A stretch of 64,000 bases of DNA from Apostichopus japonicus. Its lineage: Eukaryota; Echinodermata; Holothuroidea; Aspidochirotida; Stichopodidae. A model generated the notes under the pieces. The model was not told the DNA's origin. It did no database searches and saw nothing but the letters and a program-made list of their open reading frames with translations. The stretch covers positions 512,001-576,000 of the forward strand of contig NC_092574.1 of the NCBI RefSeq assembly GCF_037975245.1. Reading direction: 5' to 3'. The translations under genes were made by a program, and so were the position numbers. This document shows positions 45,007 to 55,785 of this stretch, piece by piece; within the stretch, counting starts at the first letter, position 1, and the number at the start of each line of letters is the position of its first letter.

Positions 45007-45325
45007 AACAATAGTTCAAAGGAAGCCCTGAATGCTTGAAAATTCTTCACTAGCTATATAATGTGCCTACTGCATGTCAAAGGGTTACAGTAAAATGAGC
45101 ACATAAATCATTTGTTGACATCTTTCATTGCTTTGTTTGTTATTTGTCAAAACCCCAGATTACATTTTTTTCATTGAAATTTAATTCTTTGCAATTAATC
45201 ACTTCACAGCAAAACCAGTAACCAGCTGGGGGAGTGGTGGAGGGGTAGGTGCATCAGCAAACTGTGTGTTTTGGTATCCATGCTTGTGAAAAAAAATTAC
45301 TTCAAAGAACCTATTTTATTTTTAG

Positions 45326-45433
45326 ATTCTCCTCAACAACTCGATAAGTATATAAGAAAGGTAGGAAAAGCTGTCACAGAATATACCAACATCTGTGCTC
45401 CACTTGACAGGTTGTACAAATTTCTACAGGGAG
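45326..45433 (+). other. Exon (DSPQQLDKYIRKVGKAVTEY)
   Basis: A TTTATTTTTAG acceptor and GTATGT donor; 36 open codons that look helical and basic. The split codons on both sides form Asp and Gly in frame with neighbours. Confidence 0.58.
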
Positions 45434-45912
45434 GTATGTCTCTTTCGTAAAATAAGCAGAGACCTCAGGTGGCACCACAATTGCTGTTAAAATGACAGTC
45501 CTTTTTCCTTAAGTAAGACATGCAGGCAGAGTTACAAAACATTTTGGGAGGATCCTACTGTGCAAATTATTATTATAAAGTCTGAAATTATTTTCCATGA
45601 CCTGGGATAGTGTTACCACAAGGCCAAGATGACCAAAATAAGTGAAGTACAACCAAAAGTAATCATGGAAAATATTTTTTGAAGGAAGGTTGAAAATGTT
45701 GCTTGTCTTCCATTTCATATTTCGTTATTCCCCCAGCAGAGCAATTTTGATTTTTTTTTTCTTTTCTTTTTGGACAAGATGTCAGTTTTATCTTATATGC
45801 AACTCTTAAATGGTAAAAATGTACTTCTTTGCTGTTTAATGCAGAAATCTTAATGGCTCAGAGAGAGACTTAGCATTTTAGAAGCAAAATTCTCTGTTTC
45901 GTCATTCTGCAG

Positions 45913-46005
45913 GAAACGGGTGGTCAACTTCAACTCCACCGGCATCAGAGAAGAGAAAAAAGACTAAACTATCAGAAAAAAAAAACAAAGCTATAGTGTA
46001 TATTT
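45913..46005 (+). other. Terminal exon (lysine-rich tail, stop)
   Basis: A GTCATTCTGCAG acceptor, then NGWSTSTPPASEKRKKTKLS and a stop at about 46,003-46,005. The KRKK run may act as a nuclear localisation signal. The phase agrees with the previous exon. Confidence 0.58.
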
Positions 46006-46006
46006 A

Positions 46007-46519
46007 GTCAGCTGCAGCTATGTTTTGGAACTTCACTTTCCACAAATGTTTTTGAGGTTTTGGTGAGTGCCTATTCTATGTAATAGCTTCATGTAATTCA
46101 GAGTTTCATAGCTGTTCCAATGTTCCATACATCTGCTTTCTATTTTTGCGATTGGAACATTGTTTTTGTTTTGTATTGCATATGCAGGTACATTAATTAA
46201 CACACTGAGTTGTACTTGATAATGGTCTAACATGATGGAAACATGTACAGTACATTGTACATTATTCTATGGTACCAAATATATCGATTTATTAAAGATT
46301 GGATTACTTTTAACATCCTCAAAAATTAAACATAAAAAATCAAATGTTTCTTGGATTGGACTACATGTTTCACATATAAGTGAAAACCATTCTGCACAGC
46401 AAAGTTGCCCCAAATAAAGTACCATCTGATACAACTTTTGGACTGATAGCTTTTCATATATATAGCATAAGGCTTGGCTAGAATGGCACAGGCACAGGCA
46501 AAAGAACACCAAAGGTAAA
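46007..46519. other. No feature recognised
   Basis: Presumed 3' flank of the SET gene. An AATAAA-like word occurs as CCAAATAAAGTACC near 46,412, a plausible polyadenylation site about 410 bp after the stop. Confidence 0.4.
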
Positions 46520-46775
46520 CTTTCAGATGTATGTATGTATATTAGATCCTCCTGCAAGCAGGAACTCGCGAAGAAGCCATCATTGGCTTAACAAAGCTGC
46601 AAGGTGACCGAAGTCAGTCTCTTACATATATATTTAACGTCCATGATTATGGATTGTCAATTGTCAACAAGTCTGTAACTGGAAGACATACATTAATTAA
46701 TCTGGGAGTGACTCAAACCGGGGACCTTATGATTGAAAGGCACCAGCTTTAACCACTGAGCTAACACTCCAGTCA
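46520..46775 (-). mobile_element. tRNA-derived SINE, minus strand
   Basis: On the minus strand the head reads GGAGTGTTAGCTCAGTGGTT (A box, 46,753-46,763) and later GGTTTGAGTC (B box, 46,710-46,719), 44 bases apart as in a tRNA gene. An unrelated body follows, with TTCGCGAGTTCCTGCTTGCA, and a TATACATACATAC tail near 46,520-46,535. Transcription would be by RNA polymerase III; mobility needs a LINE. It is not a functional tRNA: the acceptor stem and anticodon arm are imperfect. Confidence 0.8.
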
Positions 46776-46799
46776 GATGTGGAAGTCTACAATTTTTAA

Positions 46800-48046
46800 T
46801 TTGAATTTCTAGGACCCATAGGAGCAGAATAGTTCAAAATGTTATACAAGGGGACTGAACCAGACATCTACCTCCACAACTTAACCCTAGCCCTCACTAC
46901 ATGACTGGTAGCCTGATGTTTAACCAGCTTAATGAGTTCCTCATCCATGCAGTGCTGTTGCAGTGACTATAAACATATCAGTTGCAAAAACAGTGTAAGA
47001 CAATGACTGTGTCTCTGAAGCACAGTTAACTGTGCTCTGTAATACTGTAAACCTTGATGGAGTCAAACTTAGGTGATATTATCAGAGTTCTACTAAATAT
47101 TACCCTTTGCCTTCTGTATAACTGCATTGCCCCCATCCAAAACTTCTCCTATGTCATACTGCATACACAAGTGCAGTATTCACAAAGCTTCAAGTTTTGC
47201 TGAAACGCAACATTCACTAGACCCTGTCGAGGGTATTTTCACTTGACATACTGTAGCATCAAGTGCCATGGTCTTCTCCGCTTTCCGTACGTTGGCCCTC
47301 TCTAATAATGGCTACACACTGTATGTAATTGTAGCCTAGACTAAGCCTAAACCAGCCATAGCAGATAATGTTGTATGAGGTCTACATACTAAGTGGAGTG
47401 GCTGCTGCATGTTAATACCTTGCACATCGAATGTTTTCAGTCTTATAATCCACTAGGGTACAGCATGCCATATCCTGCTTCTTCATATGTGCATCAAGGT
47501 TTATTAGCCTACTCACTGTAATTGATTGTCTGCTGTTTTGCAAATTTTCAGACAAAGTTGAAGTCCACAGCAATTACAGAGAAATACCAGTGCTACCCAT
47601 CAGTTATGGAGAATAAGATAATTAGTCAATGTTATTCTTTGCCAAGCAACAAATTTGAATGTTTCATCATGAAATCTGCCCCCCCCCCACCTCTCTTCCC
47701 CTATGATTGTCTTTAAGAACAATGTAACAACCTAATTGGACAATTTTTAACTGGACTGGATATGCTTGAGGTGAACAGTATATCTACCTGTAAATAACAT
47801 TTCAGTAAGATTTCTTTTAGTTATTGAACATGTATTGTTACAATGTGTTATGTGGTTTACAAATCCTGATTAGCCAGATTTTGGCCAATTGTCTTGTTCT
47901 ATTCGTAGCAACTTAACAGTTGTACTAGACTGACAATATCAGTTAGACATGTTCTCTACAAACCTGGAATACATTGGATATGTCATGAAGGTCAGTTAGA
48001 GAGGAATCAGCTGAACTAAATAAAAGTACTTTTCATCACTTTTCAG
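46800..48046. other. No gene supported
   Basis: AT-rich. A possible exon after TTTTCAG at 47,552 (TKLKSTAITEKYQCYPSVME) has no clear donor, so I do not call it. Confidence 0.4.
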
Positions 48047-48102
48047 AACCAGGGATGATAAAGCCTTTCCCGCTGACCCTTCTCAGGACGATGATGTTGC
48101 AG
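48047..48102 (+). other. Exon candidate (TRDDKAFPADPSQDDDVA)
   Basis: A CACTTTTCAG acceptor and GTAGGA donor bound an acidic segment. Phase fits the candidate at 51,819 (GTA split as G+TA gives VQKCRVALHHFQQRKYGRKQ). It lies downstream of the SET gene stop, so it would belong to another gene. Function unknown. Confidence 0.4.
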
Positions 48103-48119
48103 GTAGGACAAGCTAGACC

Positions 48120-49127
48120 AAATCCACTGTGATCAGAATTACCAGTAAAATCTGGAAGAATCCTAAATGTACATTACCTATTAGACTTTACTGATTGCTC
48201 CTATAGGGAGGGGGGAGGGGGAGATTAAGTTATCAAATCCACTGTGATCAGAATTACCAGTAAAATCTGGAAGAATCCTAAATGTACATTACCTATTAGA
48301 CTTTACTGATTGCTCCTATAGGGAGGGGGGAGGGGGAGATTAAGTTATCAAATCCACTGTGATCAGAATTACCAGTAAAATCTGGAAGAATCCTAAATGT
48401 ACATTACCTATTAGACTTTACTGATTGCTCCTATAGGGAGGGGGGAGGGGGAGATTAAGTTATCAAATCCACTGTGATCAGAATTACCAGTAAAATCTGG
48501 AAGAATCTTAAATGTACATTACCTATTAGACTTTACTGATTGCTCCTATAGGGAGGGGGGAGGGGGAGATTAAGTTATCAAATCCACTGTGATCAGAATT
48601 ACCAGTAAAATCTGGAAGAATCCTAAATGTACCCACACTGGTAGCATTGTTGCAGACTTACATTACCTATTAGACTTTACTGATTGCTCCTATAGGGAGG
48701 GGGGAGGGGGAGATTAAGTTATCAAATCCACTGTGATCAGAATTACCAGTAAAATCTGGAAGAATCCTAAATGTACATTACCTATTAGACTTTACTGATT
48801 GCTCCTATAGGGAGGGGGGAGGGGGAGATTAAGTTATCAAATCCACTGTGATCAGAATTACCAGTAAAATCTGGAAGAATCCTAAATGTACCCACACTGG
48901 TAGCATTGTTGCAGACTTACATTACCTATTAGACTTTACTGATTGCTCCTATAGGGAGGGGGGAGGGGGAGATTAAGTTATCAAATCCACTGTGATCAGA
49001 ATTACCAGTAAAATCTGGAAGAATCCTAAATGTACCCACACTGGTAGCATTGTTGCAGACTTACATTACCTATTAGACTTTACTGATTGCTCCTATAGGG
49101 AGGGGGGAGGGAGAGATTAAGTTATCA
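48120..49127. repeat. 115/144-bp tandem array with G-rich box
   Basis: Eight full units: GGGAGGGGGGAGGGGGAG recurs at about 48,206, 48,321, 48,436, 48,551, 48,695, 48,810, 48,954 and 49,098. Spacing is 115 bp, or 144 bp when a 29-bp insert with CCCACACTGGTAGCATTGTT is present (three times). Units are nearly identical, which indicates recent amplification. Each unit holds a potential G-quadruplex. Confidence 0.95.
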
Positions 49128-49644
49128 ATAAATGTAGTGTCATCACTCTCCAGAGTGGATATCGCCGTTATTCCATAGTTATTCCATACACTCCGAGAAA
49201 TCTGGGTAGGATTAAGCATGTAATCTGGCACGTGCAGGGCCCTACATTTGGCCGTTTTGAACAAATTGATCTATTCTCCTGTTACTAATGACGTGTGGCA
49301 CACTGACTAAAAACTATCCTGGAAAATAGACCCACCCGAAGCTGCAGTCCACCATGGAGTCGGGCTATAAACAATCTAGGTGCATCTCTACCTCCACATT
49401 GCCGGACGAACTCTTGCCAGTTAAGGCACCCCCTAAGCCACCCTCCCTACGACATTATAAACAGTATCCACCAGCCAGTAACCTACACTCTGGGGCACCA
49501 CTAATTTAAACAGAAGAACCAAGATCAAACAGTGTCATATAGATCTTTAAGTCACAAAATGGAAGCGCATGCGCCATATGTTCCTAGCCCGATTCTCGTA
49601 TTAGATACAGTAACTACTGTGTAAACTGATAAAGTAGAATAGAA
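49128..49644. other. No gene supported
   Basis: A minus-strand frame (49,073-49,264) runs into the tandem array and has no recognisable domain. Otherwise unremarkable sequence. Confidence 0.45.
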
Positions 49645-50490
49645 TGGGCCAGTGTGACTTAATTACATTTAATTCATTTATTTGTTTTATCGCCAATTGT
49701 GTACAATGGGAATAATTAAATCACAACTGTTGCCCTAAGTGTTGTTTTTATACTATGTCACCCTAAATGCTGTGGAAAGAGTTAAATTCACATAGAACGA
49801 CAATAAATGCCGCGACATTTATATGTGGAATTAATTTATTAGTTAATTAAATTCCTTGCTATATGTACTTGCAGAGGAATTATTATAAATAGTGCCCATA
49901 CTGGAGTCCTAACAATGGTCCAGTGTGATGTAATTACATTAAATCGCCAATGTTGCCTTAAGTGTTGTGGAAAGAGTTAAATTCACAAAGGGCAACATAT
50001 ATATGTGGAATTAAGTAATAAGTTAATTAAATTCCTTGCTATATGTCTTTAGCAAAGGGACTATCATAATTACAACTCATACTGGAGTCCTAACAATGGG
50101 CCAGCGCGAAGTAATTACATTAAGTCGCAAATGTCGCCCTAAGTGTTGTGGAAAGAGTTAAATTCACATAGGGCATCATGTATATGTGTAATTAATTAAC
50201 TAGTTAATTGTATTCTTTGCTATATGTACTTTGCAAAGGGATTATTATAAATAGTGCACATACTGGAGAACAATGGTCCAGTGTGACGAAATGACACTAC
50301 ATCACCACTGTCGCCCTAAATGTTTATTTATGCTATGTCGTCCTAAGTGTTGTGAAAAAAGTTAAATTCACCTAGGACGACATTAAGATGTCGCCTTAAG
50401 TGCTTTATGTGCAATTCACTATTATTTTAATTAAACACCTTAGTATTTGTATAAGGCAGAGGGATTATTATAAATAGCACACCATCAGTC
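49645..50490. repeat. Diverged 180-270-bp tandem repeats with hairpins
   Basis: Four imperfect units share GTCCAGTGTGA followed by GTAATTACATT-like words, CGCCCTAAGTGTTGTGGAAAG, AGTTAAATTCACATAGG, AGTTAATTAAATTCCTTGC and ATTATTATAAATAGTGC. CGCCCTAAGTG pairs with CACATAGGGCG, and ACTGGAG with a following TCCAGT, so every unit can fold into two stems. The TATAAATAG word looks like a TATA box. Confidence 0.75.
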
Positions 50491-50879
50491 CGGTTCTCCT
50501 TCAATACTTCTCTCCAGAAAGGACACAATTTTCTGGTCAATGGTTCAAGAAAGGGATTGATAAAGTAGACCGTTTGTATTAGAAACCATTACTTCATCTA
50601 GCCAAGGATGTGGAGAATTATTAGTCTCCAGTAGTTCTTGATTCAGTGGTCCATATTCAATTTATGTTGAGTTTTCAGGAACTTAAGTACCAGTTATGCA
50701 ATGAGTCAGGACTAGAGTCACTAAATTTTAGAGAAATAAAGTAACTCAAACACAAGTTCATGGACAGTTTTCCCATAGATCTAGATTATGCAGTGACCCA
50801 AGTCCAAGATTCAACTCAAACGTAGGTTTCATAAAAGTGATATCTTGATTAAGTATCTTGATAGTCACTGACTTTTTCA

Positions 50880-51182
50880 TGTTTGCTAATAGTGGTTGTA
50901 CCAGATGTCATTGTCTTAAACTCCACAGGTCACAAAGTAGCATTAATATTCGGCATAACTTTTTTTCTAATAGGGTCGTGAATGAGTGGAATGGTTTGCC
51001 TGAGAAAGTTGTACTTTCCAAGTACTGTGAATGGGTTTAAGAATACTTTGGACAAGCACTTTAAGTATTGTAATCGGGTCTGATCGTTTGTGTCATCAGT
51101 TTTCTTCCCTCTCCTATAGGGTCTTTGATGGGGACTTGAGTGTCCCTCCTGATCCTTTTTCTTTACTAAACTAATCTAAACT
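50880..51182 (+). pseudogene. LINE 3' end: RT C-terminus and UTR
   Basis: The frame with INIRHNFFSNRVVNEWNGLP, then after a shift FKNTLDKHFKYCN, is the extreme C-terminus of CR1/L2-type reverse transcriptase proteins (F..RVVN.WN.LP...). A short UTR follows and the piece ends with ACTAAACTAATCTAAACTAA, a microsatellite-like LINE tail. Confidence 0.75.
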
Positions 51183-51818
51183 AATAAGGTCAAGCATAAA
51201 GTATGTGTGCTTAGGCCTATGCAATTGCAGAAGCCAACCTCCTTAACCTTTTTGAACTATAACTTTAGAAGGTTAACTTAATCTTTTAGACGGTAAGCTT
51301 AACTTTATCTTTGCAAATGTAACACGAACACGGTTGAGCAAGAGTCGTGCCAGCAAAGCCACTGAATGAGGGAAATTCACAGTGACAGAGTAAATAATTG
51401 CTTTCGCACCCACGGATGAACACATGTTAGGTATATTACTATCACTAATCTGGGGAAATTGCATTTAAGAATATAAATATGTTTATCAGCTGGTCAACAG
51501 TTATTTTAAGGTATCATTTAATTGTTTTCATTTACTCCATTAGTGATCTTCCCTTTTCCAACAGCTTTACTGGAAAGACTCTTGCTCAGCCGCATTACAC
51601 AAACACCTTACGAACAGAATACTGCAGATAGCTGATCGTTAACTATGTTAGGAATCCACATGCAGTTCTGGTTATGAAAATAGTAAGAGACAAGATCTGT
51701 TTTTCAATCTATGTTTATGGTTAACTACGATTAAGAATAATGAATTGTAATTTTAATAAATGAGCCCTTCAGTACTGATAACCAGGATTTTAGTTATCTA
51801 TTTTTTCTTTCTTTACAG
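51183..51818. other. No feature recognised
   Basis: AT-rich DNA without convincing exons or repeats. Confidence 0.4.
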
Positions 51819-51877
51819 TACAGAAATGCAGGGTTGCACTACACCATTTCCAACAGAGGAAGTATGGCAGAAAACAG
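51819..51877 (+). other. Exon candidate (QKCRVALHHFQQRKYGRKQ)
   Basis: A TTTCTTTCTTTACAG acceptor and a GTGGAA donor; basic 19-codon segment in phase with the 48,047 candidate. No recognised domain; one other frame is also open. Confidence 0.35.
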
Positions 51878-52520
51878 GTGGAATTTTACATATAAATGCC
51901 AAAAATGTGCTGGACAGAAAGGTTCGATAAACTTTTGGAACATTGACACCTCATTCACTTACATGAGGAAACCTTTTCTCATAGATGTTGAATAAACAGT
52001 TGTAAGAAGATTAACATGCAGAATTGGTTCTGAAACTAAATCGGTATTTATGAACTCCTCACATCTATGATCTCACCATAAAAGAACAGAATCAAGTTGT
52101 TGAGTTTGAAGAGTTAGCAACTTAAAATTAGGAAAAAGTTTCATATTCAAGAAGAAATCAAATTTCAAATTTATGATAAAGAATGGGATGATTGCATGGG
52201 TAGGTGTGAAAAACCTCTCAGCTACCTCAAAGGGGAAAAGTGAAAGTAATACCCATCACCTCAGAGCTTATACCATCACAGACTTACACTCACTAAGTAG
52301 TACATGTAGCATATTTGATAGGGAAGTTGTACATCTGGTGAGTAGCCTACTTCTGTGCAGTGTAGCAGAGCAAAAGCGACAGAAGTTTAAAAGCATATAT
52401 TACTACTCAATGTGGTTTACGTATCAGCTGAACTGAGCCCCAAGCTGCATTCAGAATAAGCTTAGGCCTATATACATTTAGAAATATGTAACTGGAAAGC
52501 TCACATCTTTGCAATTTCAG

Positions 52521-52765
52521 ACCAAGATTGGATGGCATGGGCTGATGACATAAATGAAAAGTTGGCAAAACATACATCAGCCCCAGCAAGTTACACAGAG
52601 GGATGCAGAATGTGGACATGTGCCTACACCATCAGTAAGCCAGGGGCACCAGCATATGGCATTATTTTCACAATACTAACCCTGGCAGCTAAGAGAAGAG
52701 GCAGCAGAGTCCACATTCTGACATATATGCTCTTCAAAGTATTGTGCAAAGTAAAGAAATCTTAA
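52521..52765 (+). other. Exon or terminal ORF candidate, unknown
   Basis: A TTTGCAATTTCAG acceptor starts 81 open codons including DWMAWADDINEKLAKHTSA and YTEGCRMWTCAYTISKPGAP. A second open frame (52,744-52,935, with PFDISYICHNSLHVERGV) overlaps its end, which suggests a frameshift in one longer coding piece. I do not recognise the protein. A cysteine-protease relationship was considered and not supported. Confidence 0.4.
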
Positions 52766-53609
52766 GGACCAAACCATTTGACATCTCCTACATATGCCAC
52801 AACAGCCTACATGTGGAGAGAGGTGTAACATCTCTCAACAGTATCTTGCAGTGCAACACAGCAGAAAGCCTTGAAAGTTTGATGGCACTTGCCAAGTTTA
52901 TGGTCATCAGCTTGATTGCCTACTTCCCTGACTGAGTGATACTGTTTTAACTCATAACAGTGAGTGTGGATAGACTCAGTTTACAAATTACTGGCATCAC
53001 TGATAAATATTGTCATCTTCATCATCAGTGTAGTGTTTCATCCTAGAGTAACTGGTCATGAATCAGTTGATCTTTCTTATAGATACTGGACTGGTTTATG
53101 TTTTTAGTTCTACCATGTAGCTTGTACTTTCTCTCTCTGAGTTGTGCTCTCCTCCATCTGTATGCTCTGCCTCTCTTACGTAATTCATCACATTGCTGTT
53201 TTCTTTGCATCTATTTCAGAGTCTGGATACATGGACTATTTGAGCTCACCTTTAATACTGCACCTTCCATCTTCCTGGCTATGGACTCTTCAGGCACATT
53301 ATATGTTATGTGTATGGAACTGGTACGATGTTTTGGATTGGTCACAGTGAAAGCCTTATTGACGGCATCTGCTTTTGAGTGGAAGTCTAAAAACGAGTGG
53401 ACATAATGTTTGCTGCAGGTGGGTGTCTCAGGTATTTTGTTTAGCTTCCTGCTGTCAGTGTGGGATATTAGCAGAGAACCCTTTGCAGCATTTGGCATAC
53501 ATGGAAATGTGTACTTCCTGCCCCTCTTGCATACAAATGAATGCTTTTGGCAATATAAATGATTTCCACTGTAGTACTTTGCAAGGCATTCTAAACATGT
53601 TGATAAAGC

Positions 53610-54275
53610 GCTTTTGATATTTCAGATATAAGAAATTTATTGACCATAAAAATTGGCATTCAGTCCATCTCAGTAAAACAGACAATAAAACAATCATAAA
53701 TACATCGAAAATACATAAAAATCTGATTCCTAAAACGAAAAATTAAGACTTCTATGTCCATGTTCTGACACATATATTTGGCCTATTTCCTACATAATAC
53801 ATTGGCAAGATTGAGAATAGCCCTTTGCAAGAAAGAACGCCTGTATCTCTTGGTTCGGCATCTCATGACAATTAGTCTGCCCGTTTGATTGCTGTAATCT
53901 ACCCGATGCCCCAGAGGATGTTGGGATGACATGATTGACTTCATATTACTCTGTGATACTCTGACAAGCAACTCATCTACTGAACTGAGGTCATGTGACC
54001 GACAAACTTTCCTTGCTTTAGAAACTAGTCTATTTAACTTGGTCATGTCTCTAGCAGTAGTATTTTCACCCCACGCTGCTAAACAGAATGTAATGGTGGT
54101 CTTGATTGCCGATTTTAATATAGAACAGAGAAATGAGAGTTGGTCTAGTCCGAATAAATTAAGCTTCTGTAATAGGAACATACGCTGATTAGTTTTTGCT
54201 AGAATACGTTTTACATGTTCATCCCACTCCAATTTATCAGTGATGGTTTCTCCCAGGTATTTATAAGATTGTCAA
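53610..54275 (-). pseudogene. LINE reverse-transcriptase C-terminal fragment
   Basis: The minus-strand frame opens near 54,270 with YKYLGETITDKLEWDEHV and continues through LLQKLNLFGLDQLSFLCSIL, TFCLAAWGENTTARD and KARKVCRSHDLSSVDELL, to a stop at 53,783. This is the thumb/C-terminal region of an L2/Rex-type RT (YLG..ID.KL.W..H; RLNRL..KA). The palm with FADD is absent. The UTR probably runs to about 53,610. Its 5' end abuts the next minus-strand ORF. Confidence 0.78.
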
Positions 54276-54282
54276 GCGCTTC

Positions 54283-54843
54283 TTAGTCACAGTTTTTGCA
54301 GGAACATAGAGGAAAATACTGCTTTAATGTAGTCAGTGCTCTGCGGAGTGACTTGAGTAGGTGAACTTGATCTAACAGGTTAAGTTCACTTTCAGAATGA
54401 GTTGTTACAGCAATTGTACTACTGAACCTTTTACATGCCTTGCCATCAGCATCAGGTGTGAGACACTTGACCGTTAGTGGATTCTTAGCTGTAAGTAATT
54501 TGGATTCACAAATCTTTCCACCATTTTGTTCTTCTCCGAAATAGGGCATCTTTGCTGAACAGCTCTCATTGCCTGGACATTGTACCTTGTGATCCCTTCT
54601 TCTTTTCATTTCACCCATTAAGCACAACTTGTTACTGTGATGGTAATCAATAACAAATGTATCCATGGTGACATTCACAACTATTACATCTTTGCATTGG
54701 CTTGCTGGAGCAAATGGTGTCTTACTTCTTGCATTATACTCAGAGGGTTGTGATATGATCATATTCTGCCTGAATTGGAAAGTCTTTGGAGAGGCCACGC
54801 AGTTGCAGTGGCTTCTTAATTAGACCCCTCTTTTGTGCCATAT
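54283..54843 (-). CDS. Hypothetical cysteine-rich protein, possibly frameshifted
   Basis: A minus-strand frame of about 170 codons (54,283-54,798) lacks an ATG at its 5' end. An ATG at about 54,843 opens a different frame (MAQKRGLIKKPLQLRGLSKD) that stops near 54,744, so one frameshift could join them. The protein has KVQCPGNESCSAKMPYFG, TVKCLTPDADGKACKR and a CSCKNCD end, which suggests a small metal-binding or disulfide-rich module. No family is recognised. The LINE fragment at 53,610-54,275 starts directly after its stop. It could be real, part of an element, or chance. Confidence 0.35.
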
Positions 54844-54875
54844 TATTTTTTATTAATTTCTTTCATTACATGTAG

Positions 54876-55037
54876 GTCCAAACTGGTTGGCTGACTTTTG
54901 TAGTGTACTGACAGCAGGACTGGGAAGAGAGATGCTGCTGAGCAATCTACGAGCTGCACTTGAACTGCCCACTACTCAGAGGCAGTGGGGTGTACTCGTT
55001 CATGGGAAAGGCAGCCATACCTGGATCTCATCCTGTA
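54876..55037 (+). other. Exon candidate (PNWLADFCSVLTAGLGREML)
   Basis: A TTTCTTTCATTACATGTAG acceptor and a strong GTAAGT donor bound 54 open codons with good amino-acid mix, including LLSNLRAALELPTTQRQWGV and LVHGKGSHTWISSC. I do not recognise the family. It is on the plus strand, next to the minus-strand ORF. Confidence 0.55.
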
Positions 55038-55484
55038 GTAAGTAATGTTGATATGCACATGCTATTGTGTCTGGGCTGAGTAAACTATAATTCCTTATCC
55101 TAGGTTGCCAAGGTCAGCTCTGTGCATCGTTGTCTTTGTAGAGAATTTCAGAGTGTTTGGTAGACCAAACCAACTGTGAATAGGAAATAACAGCTTTTGA
55201 ACAGCATGTGTGTATTTGATTAGATGTGTGTGTGCTTGAAGCTATGGGATTGGAATGGGGTTTATTGTGATTGGTGACTAATATTGCATCATGCAGTCCT
55301 ATTCACAGATGACAGAATAGTCAGGAGTTCTATGCAATGTGCTAACACACCATCACATATTTTACAGAGAGCTCATATTTTGACACAAAGTTAGTGGATG
55401 TTTATTGTTTCAATTCCTTAATGAATTGAAGTCAGTTTGGGGCATGGTAAAATGTATTATATTTACCACCAAACCAGACAAATA

Positions 55485-55785
55485 TCCCTGCAATAATAAT
55501 AATCAGCAGTTATTTTTACGACGCTTAAGCGACCACAAATGTGGGAGAAACCCGCAAGGGCTTATGGATTACAACTTACACGTCGGGTGGCTTCCAATTC
55601 AACAATTTTAACTCAAATTTGGAATCTTTTCAATTTAGAAAGTCATTTCAGATGGGAAAACCGTAGATTGCTCTTGGATGAAAAACCCACCTTACTATGA
55701 CCCGGCCGAGAATCGAACCTCCTGATTGCTAAGCCTCGTTGCTTCAAATGCCACCGCCTTTATCCACTCGGCCACAGCACAGGGC
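55485..55785 (-). mobile_element. tRNA-derived SINE, second family, minus strand
   Basis: On the minus strand the head reads GTGGCCGAGTGGATAAAGGC (A box at 55,764-55,774) and AGGTTCGATTCTCGGCCGGG (B box at 55,710-55,719), resembling Ser/Leu-type tRNAs. The body follows and ends in an ATTATTATT tail near 55,488-55,500. It differs from the SINE at 46,520. Confidence 0.82.

Larger units (their letters stand above)
40300..46005 (+). pseudogene. SET-domain methyltransferase, C-terminal five exons, one stop
   Basis: Exons 40,300-40,489, 43,247-43,319, 44,276-44,314, 45,326-45,433 and 45,913-46,005 have AG/GT borders and phases that agree at all four junctions, ending in a TAG. The first carries the end of a SET domain: IDATDTACVAKMVNDG (family ID.....AR.(I/V)NDS/G), CLCFSALKDIKHGQEL and YDYG. 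SET enzymes transfer methyl groups from S-adenosylmethionine to lysines, usually of histones; the style resembles the KMT5A/SETD8-like group. Between QEL and YDYG is a TGA where relatives have Arg, a likely CGA-to-TGA change. The remaining exons are acidic, then Lys-rich (SEKRKKTKLSEKK), perhaps a nuclear signal. The N-terminal half of SET is not located. A LINE fragment lies in the fourth intron region. Confidence 0.78.

Noticed and set aside
46705-46773. Functional tRNA gene
   Set aside because: A and B boxes are present, but acceptor and anticodon stems are imperfect and a SINE body with tail follows.
52521-52935. OTU-type cysteine protease
   Set aside because: Considered because of the neighbourhood, but no DGxCxFR motif or catalytic His segment is visible.
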